Shown here: positions 50,100-62,567 of the stretch, piece after piece
How positions within the stretch are numbered: position 1 is the first letter of the stretch
Layout of the letters: the number at the start of each line of letters is the position of its first letter
NCBI GenBank assembly: GCA_008508345.1
Contig: QNGE01003028.1
Location: forward strand, 1 to 64,000
Reading direction: 5' to 3'
From: Paragonimus westermani
Lineage: Eukaryota > Platyhelminthes > Trematoda > Plagiorchiida > Troglotrematidae
DNA length: 64,000 nucleotides
Program-made: the position numbers and the translations under genes
The notes under the pieces: generated by a model
Told to the model about the DNA's origin: nothing
Database searches by the model: none
The model's input: the letters and a program-made list of their open reading frames with translations, nothing else

Positions 50100-51900
50100 T
50101 TTAGACAGTTGCCAGCACACCATGTGACATCTACAGGTGTTGGCCTTGCCTCGGTCGCATCCCAGCCACTCATGCCAAGACGACTTGTGAGACAAATCGA
50201 ACCACACAAAAGAGCACAGGTTTCCTGCCTGGTCGTAAGTGTGCCAATTATACTGTCACCTTGCGGCAGACACTAGAATATTAGCACTCCTCTCAGCCAA
50301 CGGTCATGGTTGTTTCGGATACGAGACCCGGCTTTGGTTCGATTGCTTGATACGCTCTCTGGTACTGTCTCCATCGTCGAGGTGTTCCAGTAATATATGT
50401 AAGATTGTCGAATTCGTGTTCTCGACCTGTGTGAAGTGTGCACTTAAATGTAGCTGTCTCCAGCGTTCACCACGTCAAGTAGCGTTCGACAGGGGTGTCT
50501 GACTCACATTTGCTTTCCAGCTAGGTGAAAGGCGACCTTTTGGAAGGAGCACTCAGAGGTTCCGACTACCTAGCAGTGGTGCTTTCAGAGGTTAGTAAGG
50601 CAACCAATACTGATATAACTGAGTCACCTGTGGAGTCATGACTGAAAACTGAGAAGGTTGAGAAAATGCAGTCTTCGCTGATGGGATTATGTACTGCGCA
50701 TGCCAGCAGGGCATCTGACACTGCGCATGGTACAATGTGGCTGATGGTTGAAAGAAAAACGTAAGGGGGCCGGATGATGACGTGGTCACGAGCCAGCAAA
50801 GCATCGGCCGTCCCACTAAGAAAGGTAAGTAGGTGCCATTTATCTGATTAGGAAATTCACGACTATCAAAACTGTTGGTTGGAAGCAATCTTGTATGACA
50901 CTGTGCAGCAGTCAATAGTGAGCACGTATCCACAAACTTATTGACCCTCCGTTTCACAAATCAATTACTTCTGTTTTCCTCCACTTTTTCTCCCTCATAC
51001 ATCTGTACTTAATTATGGTCCCGCAACTTCATCGGCCATCGCCAGGACCAATGACGATCGGAACCACTGTACCCACGGGTAGGGCTCAGAGCCGAAAACG
51101 ATATGAGGCAAGATCCTATAAGCATACGGTAGAACCAGTTTTACAGTTGCAGCATTGTAGCCTTCCGGATTGAAGACGGTACCCACAGACGAAGGTCATG
51201 TCGATTACCCAATAGCCGACCGTCATCGTGACCCGTTATTACTTGGCAGGATAGGGGAACTTACAGTAATTTCCAGAGGATTCATGTAGCTTCGAAAACA
51301 TGTTACATCCAGCAGTAACTGGTAGCATACAGCAACGTCTTGATTTACTGGGTCCTCACCAGGCAAACCCTTTATTAATAAATGAATGAGACATTTGAGT
51401 GTGGCACCAGATGAGGCACCTCATCAAGACCTTATATCCCTGTTGTTTCGTAGGCCACGCTGATGAACTAGAAGGTCCATGTGGAGAGTTTTGAGCCAAC
51501 CAAGCACTCTCTCGAGTCTATAATTGGATATGCTCTCTTATTCTAACGTTGTCACTCACTTGAGTTGCCACTAGATAAAGCTATGAATTAGCGAATCACC
51601 CAAATGTCTCCGAGGACGTGGAAGCTACAATCAGCGCATAAAGTTCGACAGCCGATTTTCGCGTCTACTGTCAGCAATCAGAGTTGCGTCTCACTGCGCA
51701 CTTTTTCAGCGCCTGTTGATGCGATCCTCTGTGATATTTCCACTAAACATTGGTGTCTAACGGCAGGTACTCTTTTTCGACAGTGTCCGGTTCATTATAC
51801 ATCGACCATCTTGGCATTCTGACCACAGCTAAACTCATTTCCGGTAGGTGAGTGTGGCCCGGAAAGCAAAGGGATGTTGGGGACTGGGCAGGTGCGTGAG
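50100..51900. other. No recognised gene
   Basis: Some remains of LINE 3' sequence may persist to about 50230. A 121-codon minus frame (50592-50957) lacks motifs. Confidence 0.4.
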
Positions 51901-51949
51901 TAGTCCACCAAGTTGAGTCGACCATGTATCGGCTCCGATAGACCGATAT

Positions 51950-52620
51950 CTTTCTACTTCCTCCCGTTTGTCACATGTACACACTGACGTCGTTTTAGCT
52001 GAACACCCGAACCCGATATCGAAAGTTGCACCGAGACGGTTTTCGTTGAACGGTAGGTTGCGTCGCATGGCTGTATCGTAACTGTGACAACTGACTGCAA
52101 TTTGAAAGTAGTTGCTCTAAGAAAACAACCCGAGGTCTGGGTTACCACCAATCCCCCCAATCACGGCTCACCATCCAGCTGTGAACGGGATGGTTGAGCG
52201 CTTCCATGAAAAACTGAGAGTTGTGCTTAGTGTAGTGCATTTTATCCGCTGGATATAGGCCTTGTCAGTGGTTCTGCTAGGTGGTCGTGCAGCCCCTACT
52301 AGGTTTATTTGGAGCTTACTTAATTGCCACGGATAAACTGAAGCAATTCGCTTCTTTTGCTAAAGAGCTTGTCTACTTGCATCGTTTTTCTGCAACGGAG
52401 AGCCGGGGGGAAAATCGCATGATTCCTACTCCCAAGCTCTTCATCAATGTACACATACACTCGCACGCGTAGATGATCAAAGGCGTCCCCAACAGTGTCC
52501 TCATTAAGGGCCCTTCAAAATGCTTCATATCACACCATAACATAAACTGCTTGGGCGAGTATGGTACTGCATCCATCAACCACCTGGGGTCGGTTCATTA
52601 CGACACCTTTGAGACGTCCT
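51950..52620 (+). pseudogene. Ty3/gypsy integrase fragment (second lineage)
   Basis: Read over several frames: a weak FYFLPFVTCTH (about 51950), VTVTTDC followed by QFESSC (about 52080-52115, the 'TTDRG.QFES' core with a catalytic Asp), ITAHHPAVNGMVERFHEKLR (about 52160-52220, the Glu-bearing 'AYHPAANGMVERFHR' block), ALSVVLLGGRAA (about 52259-52295) and a C-terminal remnant HTRVDDQRRPQQCPH.GPFKM (about 52460-52520). The 'HPAANGMVERFHR' style differs from the CsRn1-like 'HPQSNGQVERFVD' at 4050-4110, so this is another gypsy lineage. No RT is found nearby. Confidence 0.7.
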
Positions 52621-52629
52621 CTCAATCGA

Positions 52630-53985
52630 GTATTTCATTGTTGGTCACTTAGCCTTTAATTGCTGAGGCTCACATCAACAGCCCTAGTGAACCCATTTTA
52701 GAATTTTTAATGTTTATGCTCTCAACGTATACTGCAACTCAACCTGGAAGCAGTGTACTCACTGAAACGTGAGTGAGAGTAACTGTCTATTTATGGGCAC
52801 GGAATAAGCTACCCAAACCAAAATAACAGGAATATGGTGTGGATGATTAGAACGAATCTGATCGTTTTTATTTAAGCATTTGCTATCGTCACGTAATTCA
52901 GCTGAGTATGTCAATTATCTCTGTATCTACAGACAGCTGCCTTCGTTTCACTTTTCACTGAACTTTTTGTCAAAAGCCGGCACAATCGCCAGGCGCAAAA
53001 ACTCTACTCACCATTCAGTACTGCTTGCAAACGTTGTGAATGCCCCCCTTCCATGTCAAAACTGGTAGGGGAGAACAATTCAGTGGGAGATTGCTAAAAA
53101 CTGTGGGCCTTCGTGCTTCCTTAATTACGGTGTCTGGGAGTCGTCGTACCAAAGGCAGGCTAATCAGACGTCAGCTGGTAAGGCATGAACAAGACCGGGA
53201 CAAAGATAATCAAGATTGAGGGGTTTTCCTCCATATGATCAAAGGAGAAAATGTGTATTGCTCTTGACGGTACAAATGAATAGCCACTCCACACGTTCTT
53301 TGACTTAGTGACCCCTTAAAGAATCCCTAATAACATTAAACTTATGCAGGAGTGGCATAAGAACATCTGGCAAATTAGGAAATATATCGTCGTAAGACTG
53401 AAATGTGGTTGAATACAATAGAATAAAAGTCTGAATAATATGGACGACTCATTAAACTGTGGTCGTCGACATATAAGCCCAATGCAATCTGTTATTTCAT
53501 TCACTAAGACCATATGACCACAGCCGTCGTCTTACAACAGTTTTCTTCTATGGGGGAGCTGTGTAGAAACCTGGAGGTTTAACTCGCCTGCTTACTGTAT
53601 GTGTAGATCCTTTTTAAACTTAGTCGCGGATTGTACCTGAGCTAAAACGAAGTTCACATGATGGGTCGTCCGGTCATTTCTTTGCAGGAAATGTTGCGGC
53701 GCGGTGTGAACTGAGGAACAAATTCCAGTTTAAACGTTCGTCCACGGTTGCTCCATGATCTCCCTAGCTAGTGTGTCGTATCGATGTCGTTAGCAAGGTT
53801 ACCCGGGATAATCTGAATATTCCTTATAATGAATATTCGGTCTACATTCTTGACGGCTTTTCGTACATTACGTTTGGTCTCCTCAGTATCCGGCAATAGT
53901 GACTTAGTGCTGCGTACACTGAAGTGTCATTCAATGTGTGTGTTAAAGTGGAACTAGTCATTCTTTTCATATCCTTCTCCATAAC
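52630..53985. other. No recognised gene
   Basis: Short frames only; nothing recognised. Confidence 0.4.
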
Positions 53986-53989
53986 AGGA

Positions 53990-54775
53990 GTGGGCGGTGA
54001 ACGCACACAGCGAACAACAGAGCTGACTGAGTCACATAAGCCATTATGTCTAATGCCATACCGAAGCCTCGACCAATGTGATCGACACTCGCGTGCCAGC
54101 TACCGACTGGTTAGCCTGACGAGCATCCCGAGCAAGATACTAGAGCGTTTCACCAAGCGTACAGTAGTAAAGTATTGTTCCAACTTCTACAGCCTAGCAC
54201 GGGTTTCTGCCAGATCGGTCATGTGTAACCAATACGCTTCCTTTTATGGACAGTCTAACTGAGAACGAGGACCACGGCCTTGTTGCCGCAACTATTCTCT
54301 CCTACTTTTCCGAGGTAACTGAGCGACCGTCACACTCTTACATAAACTAGAGCAGCACAGCCTATTCTTCCAATACTCAAACTTTCAGAGTTAAAGCTGG
54401 TCCTGCTCTCCGTTCTTCGGCATCCATCTGAAGGCTCCGTCCTTGGGCAGTCACTATTTCTAACTTATATCAAAGATCTACCGGAGGCAATCACCATTAA
54501 CCCCTTGAAATAGGCAGATGACCCTCAAACTTGGAGCTTTTATGAGCATACAGGTTGACCTCGATGCTGCCAAACAATAATCCCGTGAATAGCATATCCA
54601 ATAATGGTGATAAGTGTGCACACATGTCCTCTGAAGAATACTTTGGAAACTTTTCTACTAAACAATGCGCGAAAATCAGTATTGTTTGCCAAAGTGGACC
54701 GCCAGAAAGATATGGGAAACTGGCTATCATTCAACCTACCTTTCTAAGAAGGGATACGCTGCCTGTTTGACTACT
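53990..54775 (+). pseudogene. CR1-like LINE reverse transcriptase (decayed)
   Basis: SYRLVSLTSIPSKILERFTK (about 54100-54160) matches the 'SYRPISLTSIPCKIMERLLK' block of the intact LINE at 59376-62567. Next, degraded: VTLLHKLEQHSLFF (about 54330), SLGSHYF (about 54450, from 'SVLGPLLF'), IKDLPEAITINPLK.ADD (about 54471-54520, the YADD region with a stop), QVDLDAAKQ (about 54552) and DKCAHMSSEEYFGN (about 54610-54650, compare NDNKCAHMSLGGDSGN). It is immediately followed by an RTE-like LINE tail on the same strand. Confidence 0.7.
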
Positions 54776-54789
54776 TACAATCGGCACAA

Positions 54790-55875
54790 GTAATGTTAGA
54801 CGCTATTTCGCGTTCTGCAAAATAATTCGGAATGCGCTTTGCAGCCTCAAAATGCAAAGTGCTTCTGCAGGATTACTGTGACCACGTAGATTTGATGGTA
54901 GATAATGTAGTCATGGAGGTTTTTGACCGGTTTGTATACCTGGGAAGCTGCATCAGCAGCAGTGGAGGTGTAAGGAATGAAATAGAAGCGCGCATCTCTA
55001 AGGCTAGGTCGGTATTCGCTAATTTGAGGCATCTCTGGCGATAGAGGGGTATTTCTCTGAGGCTCAAAGGTCGTGTATATAAGACAACGGTGAGGGCCGT
55101 ATTACTTTACGGCAGCGAGACCTGGCCGCTCAGGGTAGAAGACGTGAACCGTCTTCAAGTATTTGACCACCGATGTCTGCGTTCAATCGCTCGTATCGGG
55201 TGGCACCAGCGCGTAAGTAACGAGGAGGTTAGGAAGCGGGTGTTTGGTAGTGATTGTCAGACGAGTTCTCTTGTCCAATCTCTACGTTTACACAGGCTTA
55301 GATGGTTAGGTCATGTATTAAGAATGCCAGTTAGTCGTCTTCCACACCGAGCACTATTCGCTGACACTGTGACCGACTGGTGTAAGGTGCGAGGTGGACA
55401 GACAATGACCTGGCGTAGGGAAATGAAGTCGTTCACGAAGGGGTTGGCCACTGTGGGTCGTGTTCGTCTCCCGGGCTGGGGTCCTCGCGACTCACAGAGT
55501 AGGTGGTTGAAGACTCTAGGTGAGATGGCGGCTGATCGAGCTCAGTGGCGTGAATGTTATTGTTGTTTGTCCGATTTGTCTGTGAAGTGAGTGCATTTAA
55601 TGACGCGGGGCAGTGAAAGCCGTAAGGAAGCTGTCTCGCTGATGACGCCTTACTCTCACTTGCAGCTCGGTTTTGTTTTCAAGGTGTAGGCACCTTGACG
55701 CTGAATGTTTGAATATGGACGTAGTGATTTTCAGTAGTTTGGTCCCTTCCCGTTCCATTCTTTTTCCTTCTCTCTTTCCATATATGGTTTGCTGTTTCTT
55801 TATGGTTGTGTGGCAGTTAAGCATTAGTGTTAACCACTGATGTATTGCTGTCTATGATGATGATACGTTGCAGTA
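54790..55875 (+). mobile_element. RTE-like LINE 3' portion, well preserved
   Basis: 5'-truncated copy. Two open stretches (54832-55044 and 55090-55590) separated by one stop read LDAISRSAK.FGMRFAASKC, DRFVYLGSCISSSGGVRNEI, SLRLKGRVYKTTVRAVLLYG (across the stop), SETWPLRVEDVNRLQVFDHR, CLRSIARIGWHQRVSNEEVR, LRWLGHVLRMPVSRLPHRAL, QTMTWRREMKS and a terminal LSDLSVK stop. These are the thumb and C-terminal regions of the trematode RTE-like LINE. The 3' UTR ends in TCTATGATGATGAT. It is the best-preserved tail and serves as the reference for the other copies. Confidence 0.85.
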
Positions 55876-55976
55876 AGCGTCACAAGGCAGACATCTTCCA
55901 GTGCCGATGAGAAAGCCTTTCAAACCATTTGCAAGCTCCGTGTCCCACCTTCACTTTATTACTATTGCTATTTCTA

Positions 55977-56008
55977 GTATTATTATTATTATTGCTATTA
56001 TTATTACC
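55977..56008 (+). repeat. (ATT)n-rich microsatellite
   Basis: Tandem ATT/GCTATT triplets between two RTE-like tails. Confidence 0.85.
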
Positions 56009-56055
56009 ACATACAGACAGCTTGCTTCCTCCCCATGGTTGTGTGGCAGTTGGGT

Positions 56056-56103
56056 ATCAGTGAGAACCACTGATGCATTAACACACCAATGGTTCTCACT
56101 GAT
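56056..56103. repeat. 14-bp perfect inverted repeat at a tail-to-tail LINE junction
   Basis: ATCAGTGAGAACCA (56056-56069) and its exact reverse complement (56090-56103) flank a 20-base loop. Each half is the terminal part of an RTE-like 3' UTR, one on each strand. Confidence 0.9.
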
Positions 56104-56635
56104 GCCTAGTTCGGAAGAAGAAAAAGAAGAGGGACGGGGTAAAATCATCAGAAATAGCTAGCTCTGTATTCAAACATTTAACACCACAGTGACTACACCT
56201 TGCAAACAAACAACTTGGCTGTAAGCAGCGCGCCATTTACATGACAGTTTCCTTACGGCTTCTATTGCCCCGCATCAATAGCTGTACTCACTTCACAGAC
56301 AAATCGGTCAAACAACATCCACGCCACTAAGGCCGACTAGCCACCATCTCGCCTAACGTTCCCAGCCACCGATCCTGTAGTTGGCGAGGTCACCTGACCG
56401 GGAGACAAACCGACCTACAGTGGCCAAACTCCAAGTGGACGACGCCAGGTCAATTGTTCACTTCACACCTAGATCCTGTCAGCTGCATCATCGCCAGACG
56501 ACGATATAGCACCATCCCTATATGACCTAGCCACCTAAGTCTTCGTAAACACAAGGGTAAAACAAAAGAATTAGTACGACGGTCACTGCCATATACCCGT
56601 CTCTCAAGCAAATCGTTGTTTAAATGATTGTGACA
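56090..56635 (-). pseudogene. RTE-like LINE 3' end, minus strand
   Basis: Reverse complement carries LGTLGEMVASRPQWRGCC, the counterpart of 'LGEMAADRAQWRECY', then CLTDLSVK-like terminal codons and the tail up to 56090. Truncated 5' at about 56635. Confidence 0.7.
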
Positions 56636-56639
56636 TCCA

Positions 56640-57175
56640 AGATAAGTGATCGAACGCAGTAGTATTTGCTGCAGCGTGCCAGCAACCTGTTAGGTGTCAG
56701 GCCTCTGAAATTGAACCTGAGTGTCCGACGCGAAAGCGATCTGTAACCACTAGAATACCGAAAAATCTGAGACGACCTAATCCTCACTTACTTCGTTCCC
56801 TCTGAAGGCTTCGCAGAAATACTCAATTTTGTGGACCAACGCGGTCTGTAAAGATACGAGGACAGACCACAGAAAATGAGGCCTCGACTCGTTCTTAGAC
56901 AGAATTTTCTATAAGGGTGGTAGTCCACTGTATTTATGTATTGACCACTGATCGTACAGCCTCTGAGAATCTCGGCTGCAATCCTGTTTTTCTCACTTGT
57001 CTGTTCTATGCGCATGATCCTGTGCACGCATGCAATAAGAAGCCTCATACGAACTCAGTGCCACTTTCCTCGACCGTGCAACTAACCGCATGCAGCGAAA
57101 GCATGAACTCGTCCTAAGGACTCGCCCATTATTTCATTTATTAAGGTCGTATCGCTTGCACATGTTCCAGTGTTG
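56640..57175. other. No recognised gene
   Basis: Short frames only. Confidence 0.4.
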
Positions 57176-57179
57176 TTTA

Positions 57180-57840
57180 ACATACCCAAAGGCACTAGTC
57201 AGTTTTCGTCTGGTGCGCTCTTGAGTGTTACCGAGTGCACTGGGGCCCACATCACTTTCTTTTCTTTTATCTTTTTTGTTACCGCCGTTGATCCTAGATT
57301 AGACCAGAGCTAAATACTACCCTATTTCTAAACAATACTGTAATTATACTCCTACACCAATGCCTTCTTTCAGTTCGGTGCCTGCTGAGGACAAACTTCG
57401 ATCGCTCTTCAGGAAAGGCGTTGTAAATTTGGTAGGTGAGGGCTGATCGCATACCCACTCGCCCATTACAATATGCAGCCACCAGCCGTCATCACAGCCC
57501 CCCCCTACGTTGAAATTTGACGACCGGTTTGGACTATACTTTCTTCATCGAAGTTATCACTAAGGTGCGCTGCGTTTGCTAACTTCACTTCAAAAATTCG
57601 ATCATTCTTTTGATGACGTAGCAGAATTATTGCACAAGGTCCTGAGTGGTCCTTAGAGCGTAGGCTTACGTCACGTGGTCCATAAAGGGGGTTTCTGAGC
57701 GCCCAGTGCGTTTACCCAAGGAGTACGCGTATTGTTCGGAGAGGTTGAAAGTGAATCACTATTTCACTGCAACGTTGCATAAATGTAGGCAGGATTACTG
57801 AGGAAGCATTTCACAGTTTCGTAAGAATTGCGAACTCATG
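57180..57840 (+). pseudogene. Possible gypsy leader and Gag remnant
   Basis: The first 180 bases share ordered blocks with 43990-44160. After them come MPSFSSVPAEDKLRSLF (about 57361), LYFLHRSYH and FDHSFDDVAELLHKVLSG (about 57600-57655), which resemble a gypsy Gag capsid region. Stops are frequent. The call is weak. Confidence 0.35.
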
Positions 57841-57849
57841 AGAATGTAC

Positions 57850-58875
<1,026 letters not shown>

Positions 58876-58880
58876 TTCGT

Positions 58881-59215
58881 TCAGTACAGAGTAGGAAAAA
58901 GGTGATTCCAATAATTGTCTAGCTCTCTTTTAAATCTATCTACGCTCTCAGTCTCAACGATCTTTGCAGGCAGCTTGTTCCACGAGTTGACTACCCTGTA
59001 AGTGAAGAAGTTATATCGGACAGCCAATCGTGGTCTTGTTTGCTTGAATGTGAACCTATGGCCTTTTAAATCTCTGTTCTGCCGCACCTCAAACAAACCA
59101 GCCATGGAGCTTGTTCCAGTGTGGTGGGTAACTTTGTACGTTTCAACAAGGTCTCATCTAACCCGCCTACGTTCGAGCGAAAATAAGTTCAACTAAGTTT
59201 TGAGCGATTTCAGCG
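58881..59215 (-). pseudogene. CR1-like LINE C-terminal fragment (second family)
   Basis: The frame reads LFEVRQNRDLKGHRFTFKQT, RLAVRYNFFTYRVVNSWNKL and PAKIVETESVDRFKRELDNY, the C-terminus typical of CR1/Jockey-type LINE ORF2s ('R..FF..RV...WN.LP..VV...S...FK..LD'). Upstream in another frame LNLFSLERRRVR continues it. It differs from the C-terminus of the neighbouring intact LINE, so it is a different family. It lies in the 3' flank of that LINE in the same orientation. Confidence 0.75.
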
Positions 59216-59375
59216 ATTGATACACGGGTTCGAGGCAACGGCCCAAGGTTCCCGGATCCAGTCGGTTTTCCTTGCTCAGTGTCAGCGGGCTTCTGTTGAT
59301 CTGAAAGGCGATAATTGAAAACAGGGTGTAGCACCGATCTTGGAGATTACAGTGAATTCCAAGAACAGAGAAAGA

Positions 59376-62300
59376 TTATTCGCATAATGCAATTTTAGAT
59401 AAATGAGGATCAAGCAAAGCTTTAAAACGATCCCTAGAAGCGCTACTGACGACCTCAGAAGGAAGGCTGTTCCAATAGTTAATAACCCTGTAAGAAAAGA
59501 ACTGCTGCCTAAGAAAGGTCCGAGGACGAAGCTTGAAAAGCTTCCTATTATGTCCTCGCCGGCCGTCATCATTCGCTACAGTGAAGAACTGTTCTACAAG
59601 ACCTACTCTAAAGAAGAAGTGTGTGAGTATTAAATCCCCGCGAAGTCTTCGAAATTCAAGTGGGTAAAGGTCAAGAATTTCAAGTCGAGACTCGTAAGTA
59701 ACATTACTCAGGCCCGCGACCATCTTGGTGGCCGCGCGCTGGACACGCTCAACAGCTAATATGTCTCTCTGCAGGCCGGTATACACGACCTGATTGGCAT
59801 ACTCGAGGAGCGGTCTTATATAAGTCCCGTAAAGCGTTTGAAAAGCGTTCTTGTCCATGCGGGGGAAAGTGCGCCTAATCATCATAAGAGCGGCAAATCC
59901 CTTTTTTGCCGCCATCTCATGGTGATACGTGAAGGACAAGTTAGATGACAACCAGATGCCCAGATCTTTCTTCAGGTCGATTCTCATGATATCTACTGTG
60001 CCAGATGCGCTATGAATCATGAAGGCATTGCCAGAATCTCCACCGAGTGACATGTGAGCACATTTATTGTCATTTAGTGGGAGACTCCAATCGTCCGACC
60101 AGCGCTTGATCGCGTCAAGATCAATTTGTAGTGCGCTGGGATCAGTGGCATTCCAGATTTTTAGGTCGTCTGCATATAAGAGGACGCTGCTGGAAATGTT
60201 GCTTGGAAGGTCGTTGATGTAAATGAGGAATAACAAAGGACCTAGAACTGACCCTTGGGGAACTCCCGCAGAAATGAAAGAGGGAGACGAAAGGTCTGCT
60301 CCGGTCTTGACCCTAAACGTTCTATTATCAAGAAAAGAGGCAATCCAGCGAAGAACCTCTCCTTGAATACCGTAGGCTTCCAGTTTGTGTTTCAGGGGGC
60401 CGTGTGGGACACGGTCAAAAGCCTTGGCAAAATCAAAGAAGATGGCATCAGAGATGAGGCCATTGTCTTTGGCCTCCGTCAGACTATCCATGAAAATAAG
60501 CATGTTTGTTATGCATGACCGATTAGGAAGGAAGCCATGCTGTGTGGAAGAAAAAAGATTATTTGATAAGAAGTGATTGAGTATGGCGCGCTTTAGTAGG
60601 CGCTCCATTATTTTGCACGGGATGCTAGTGAGGCTGATTGGCCGATAACTAGCCGGAGAGTGCCGGTCACCCACTTTAAATATGGGTGTGACCATCGCCT
60701 CTTTCCATGCGCTAGGGAGGATGCTAGTCTGGAGTGTTTGCTTGAACAGCTTATAAAGGGGTTCAGCCAAACTAACAGCTGCTTCCTTGAGTATTCTGGG
60801 ATGGATCATGTCGGGACCCATTGCACCGTAAGGATTAACCTTGAGTAAAAGGTCTTCGACATCTAGCACAGAAAACTCAGCGGTCACGAGTGGTTGCCTG
60901 AACTTCTGCAACGGTAGTACAGGATGCCAGCTCGGGGATACGACGTTATAGATTGCCGAGAAGTACTCCCTGAATAACTCGGCCACAACTAGGGAGTCAG
61001 ATGAAGTCTCCCCGTTGGGTAGTCGTAAAGAAAGAGCTGAAGGTTTGTTCTTTCTTAGTCGCCGCATATGCTTGAATAAGAAGTTTTTGTTCCCGCGGGC
61101 TCTTATGAGGATCTTCTCTTGTACGAGTTTGGTGTGTTCGCGGATTTCCCGCCTACACCTGTTTCGGACAATGTGGAACGCGCTTAGGTCCTCTGAGTTT
61201 CCAGTAAGCTTATGCTTCGCGAATAATTGGGAACGGTTATCGAGAAGACGACGTATCCTGCGTGGAAGGGGTGGCCGATAAGAGAAAATGCACAGTTTGC
61301 GCGGTATAAATAAGTCGTCTGCTTTTTGAATTGCGCTGTGAAACGTGTGGTAGTTCTGGTCCACGGAGTCCAAGTCAAGAAGAAGTGAACCTAGGTAGGT
61401 TCTCAGGCCGTTAAAATCTGCTTGATTAAAGTTTCGAACGGTGAATCTTTTTGCTGGTTGTTGTAACCAGTAACAGATAAGGTCAAAGGCTAACAGAGAG
61501 TGGTCACTGTGTCCAAGTGGTGGCTTGATGATCACTCTGTCTACCAGGTGGCTCTCATTAGTGATAACTAAGTCGAGCAAAGAGGGAATCTGACCAAAAC
61601 GGTGCCGCGTCGGGGCGGTGACGTGCTGTGTCCACGCCTTCCGACGTATCAGCGTTGATAAGGAAGTCGAGAATCCGCTTTCACAGTCCTGGTGAGAAAC
61701 TGATGCCCAGTTTATCTTGGGTGCGTTAAAATCACCCATAATAAGCAGATGTGTAAAGCGTTGTAGGCCTAGGAAGTTTTCCAGGCTTACCAGAAGGGTG
61801 TTGTCGTCGGGAACGTCTGATGAAGGAGAACGATAAATAACCCCCACTAGGAGTGAGTCTTGGCCGCGCAGTGGTAGTCGAAGCCAAAGAGCGTCACATT
61901 TATCAGAGGACTGGAAGCCACCAATAACCGTGGGTGTCGGGAGACACTGCTGAAGAAAAATCGCAGAACCCCCCATTCTCCCTCGGGCAGAGTCAGCCCG
62001 GTAAACAGAATACCCCGGAACACTCAGTTCACTGTCACTGATATCACCTGTAAGCCAGGTCTCCGTGAAGGCGAACATGTGGGGTTGGGTGTCATGAATT
62101 AACTGTCTGATTTCCGGTAATTTATTAAACAGACTCAGACAGTTGGTATACATGCATCTGAAAGCTACTTCCTCGTTGGATTTCGCGAGAAAATAGAAAG
62201 GATGGTGCGAGGAAGAGCCTGGGAAAGAAGGCCTAGAAATGAGGAGGGTGGTGGGGCTGGACTCGGTCTGTTCTTCCGAGTTGTTCTGACGACCCTTCTT

Positions 62301-62567
62301 CGAGGATGTGGGCGCGACATCACCGCCTGTGCGTACGTCAGCGACCCTAACGGGCGTTCGATCAGCGTTCTGGGTGCCGCCACCTGGGAACTTTGCGTCC
62401 CCGTCAAATTCCGTTGCTTGGGAGGGTGTTTGAAAGTTTTTACCCACGGAAAATTTGACTTCCTCGTTTGCTGGGAGCGGGGTTTGGAAGACAGCAAAGG
62501 GCGCTGTGTTATGGGGCCACTGAAAGAGATATTTATAGGGGTGGGCCAAATGGATGCTTTTTGAGCT
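59376..62567 (-). CDS. LINE ORF2: APE endonuclease and reverse transcriptase
   Basis: About 1060 codons. Order: a Pro/Ser-rich N-terminal part (about residues 1-125); APE endonuclease (about 130-360) with TNCLSL, FTETWL, IMGDFNAPKINW, LLDLVIT and LGHSDHSLLAFD, giving the expected Asn, Glu, Asp/Asn and His residues; a basic linker (about 420-500); RT (about 580-850) with SYRPISLTSIPCKIMERLLK, FFDFAKAFDRVP, AGVPQGSVLGPLLFLIYIND and LLYADDLKIW (catalytic YADD intact); a thumb with NDNKCAHMSLGG; and a C-terminus ending FFSYRVINYWNSLPSEVV. It nicks target DNA and copies LINE RNA there. No ATG opens the frame before about codon 132 (MYTNC); the 5' part overlaps ORF1, so translation probably depends on ORF1. 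Confidence 0.9.
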   Translation of the reverse strand, partial: SSKSIHLAHPYKYLFQWPHNTAPFAVFQTPLPANEEVKFSVGKNFQTPSQATEFDGDAKFPGGGTQNADRTPVRVADVRTGGDVAPTSSKKGRQNNSEEQTESSPTTLLISRPSFPGSSSHHPFYFLAKSNEEVAFRCMYTNCLSLFNKLPEIRQLIHDTQPHMFAFTETWLTGDISDSELSVPGYSVYRADSARGRMGGSAIFLQQCLPTPTVIGGFQSSDKCDALWLRLPLRGQDSLLVGVIYRSPSSDVPDDNTLLVSLENFLGLQRFTHLLIMGDFNAPKINWASVSHQDCESGFSTSLSTLIRRKAWTQHVTAPTRHRFGQIPSLLDLVITNESHLVDRVIIKPPLGHSDHSLLAFDLICYWLQQPAKRFTVRNFNQADFNGLRTYLGSLLLDLDSVDQNYHTFHSAIQKADDLFIPRKLCIFSYRPPLPRRIRRLLDNRSQLFAKHKLTGNSEDLSAFHIVRNRCRREIREHTKLVQEKILIRARGNKNFLFKHMRRLRKNKPSALSLRLPNGETSSDSLVVAELFREYFSAIYNVVSPSWHPVLPLQKFRQPLVTAEFSVLDVEDLLLKVNPYGAMGPDMIHPRILKEAAVSLAEPLYKLFKQTLQTSILPSAWKEAMVTPIFKVGDRHSPASYRPISLTSIPCKIMERLLKRAILNHFLSNNLFSSTQHGFLPNRSCITNMLIFMDSLTEAKDNGLISDAIFFDFAKAFDRVPHGPLKHKLEAYGIQGEVLRWIASFLDNRTFRVKTGADLSSPSFISAGVPQGSVLGPLLFLIYINDLPSNISSSVLLYADDLKIWNATDPSALQIDLDAIKRWSDDWSLPLNDNKCAHMSLGGDSGNAFMIHSASGTVDIMRIDLKKDLGIWLSSNLSFTYHHEMAAKKGFAALMMIRRTFPRMDKNAFQTLYGTYIRPLLEYANQVVYTGLQRDILAVERVQRAATKMVAGLSNVTYESRLEILDLYPLEFRRLRGDLILTHFFFRVGLVEQFFTVANDDGRRGHNRKLFKLRPRTFLRQQFFSYRVINYWNSLPSEVVSSASRDRFKALLDPHLSKIALCE

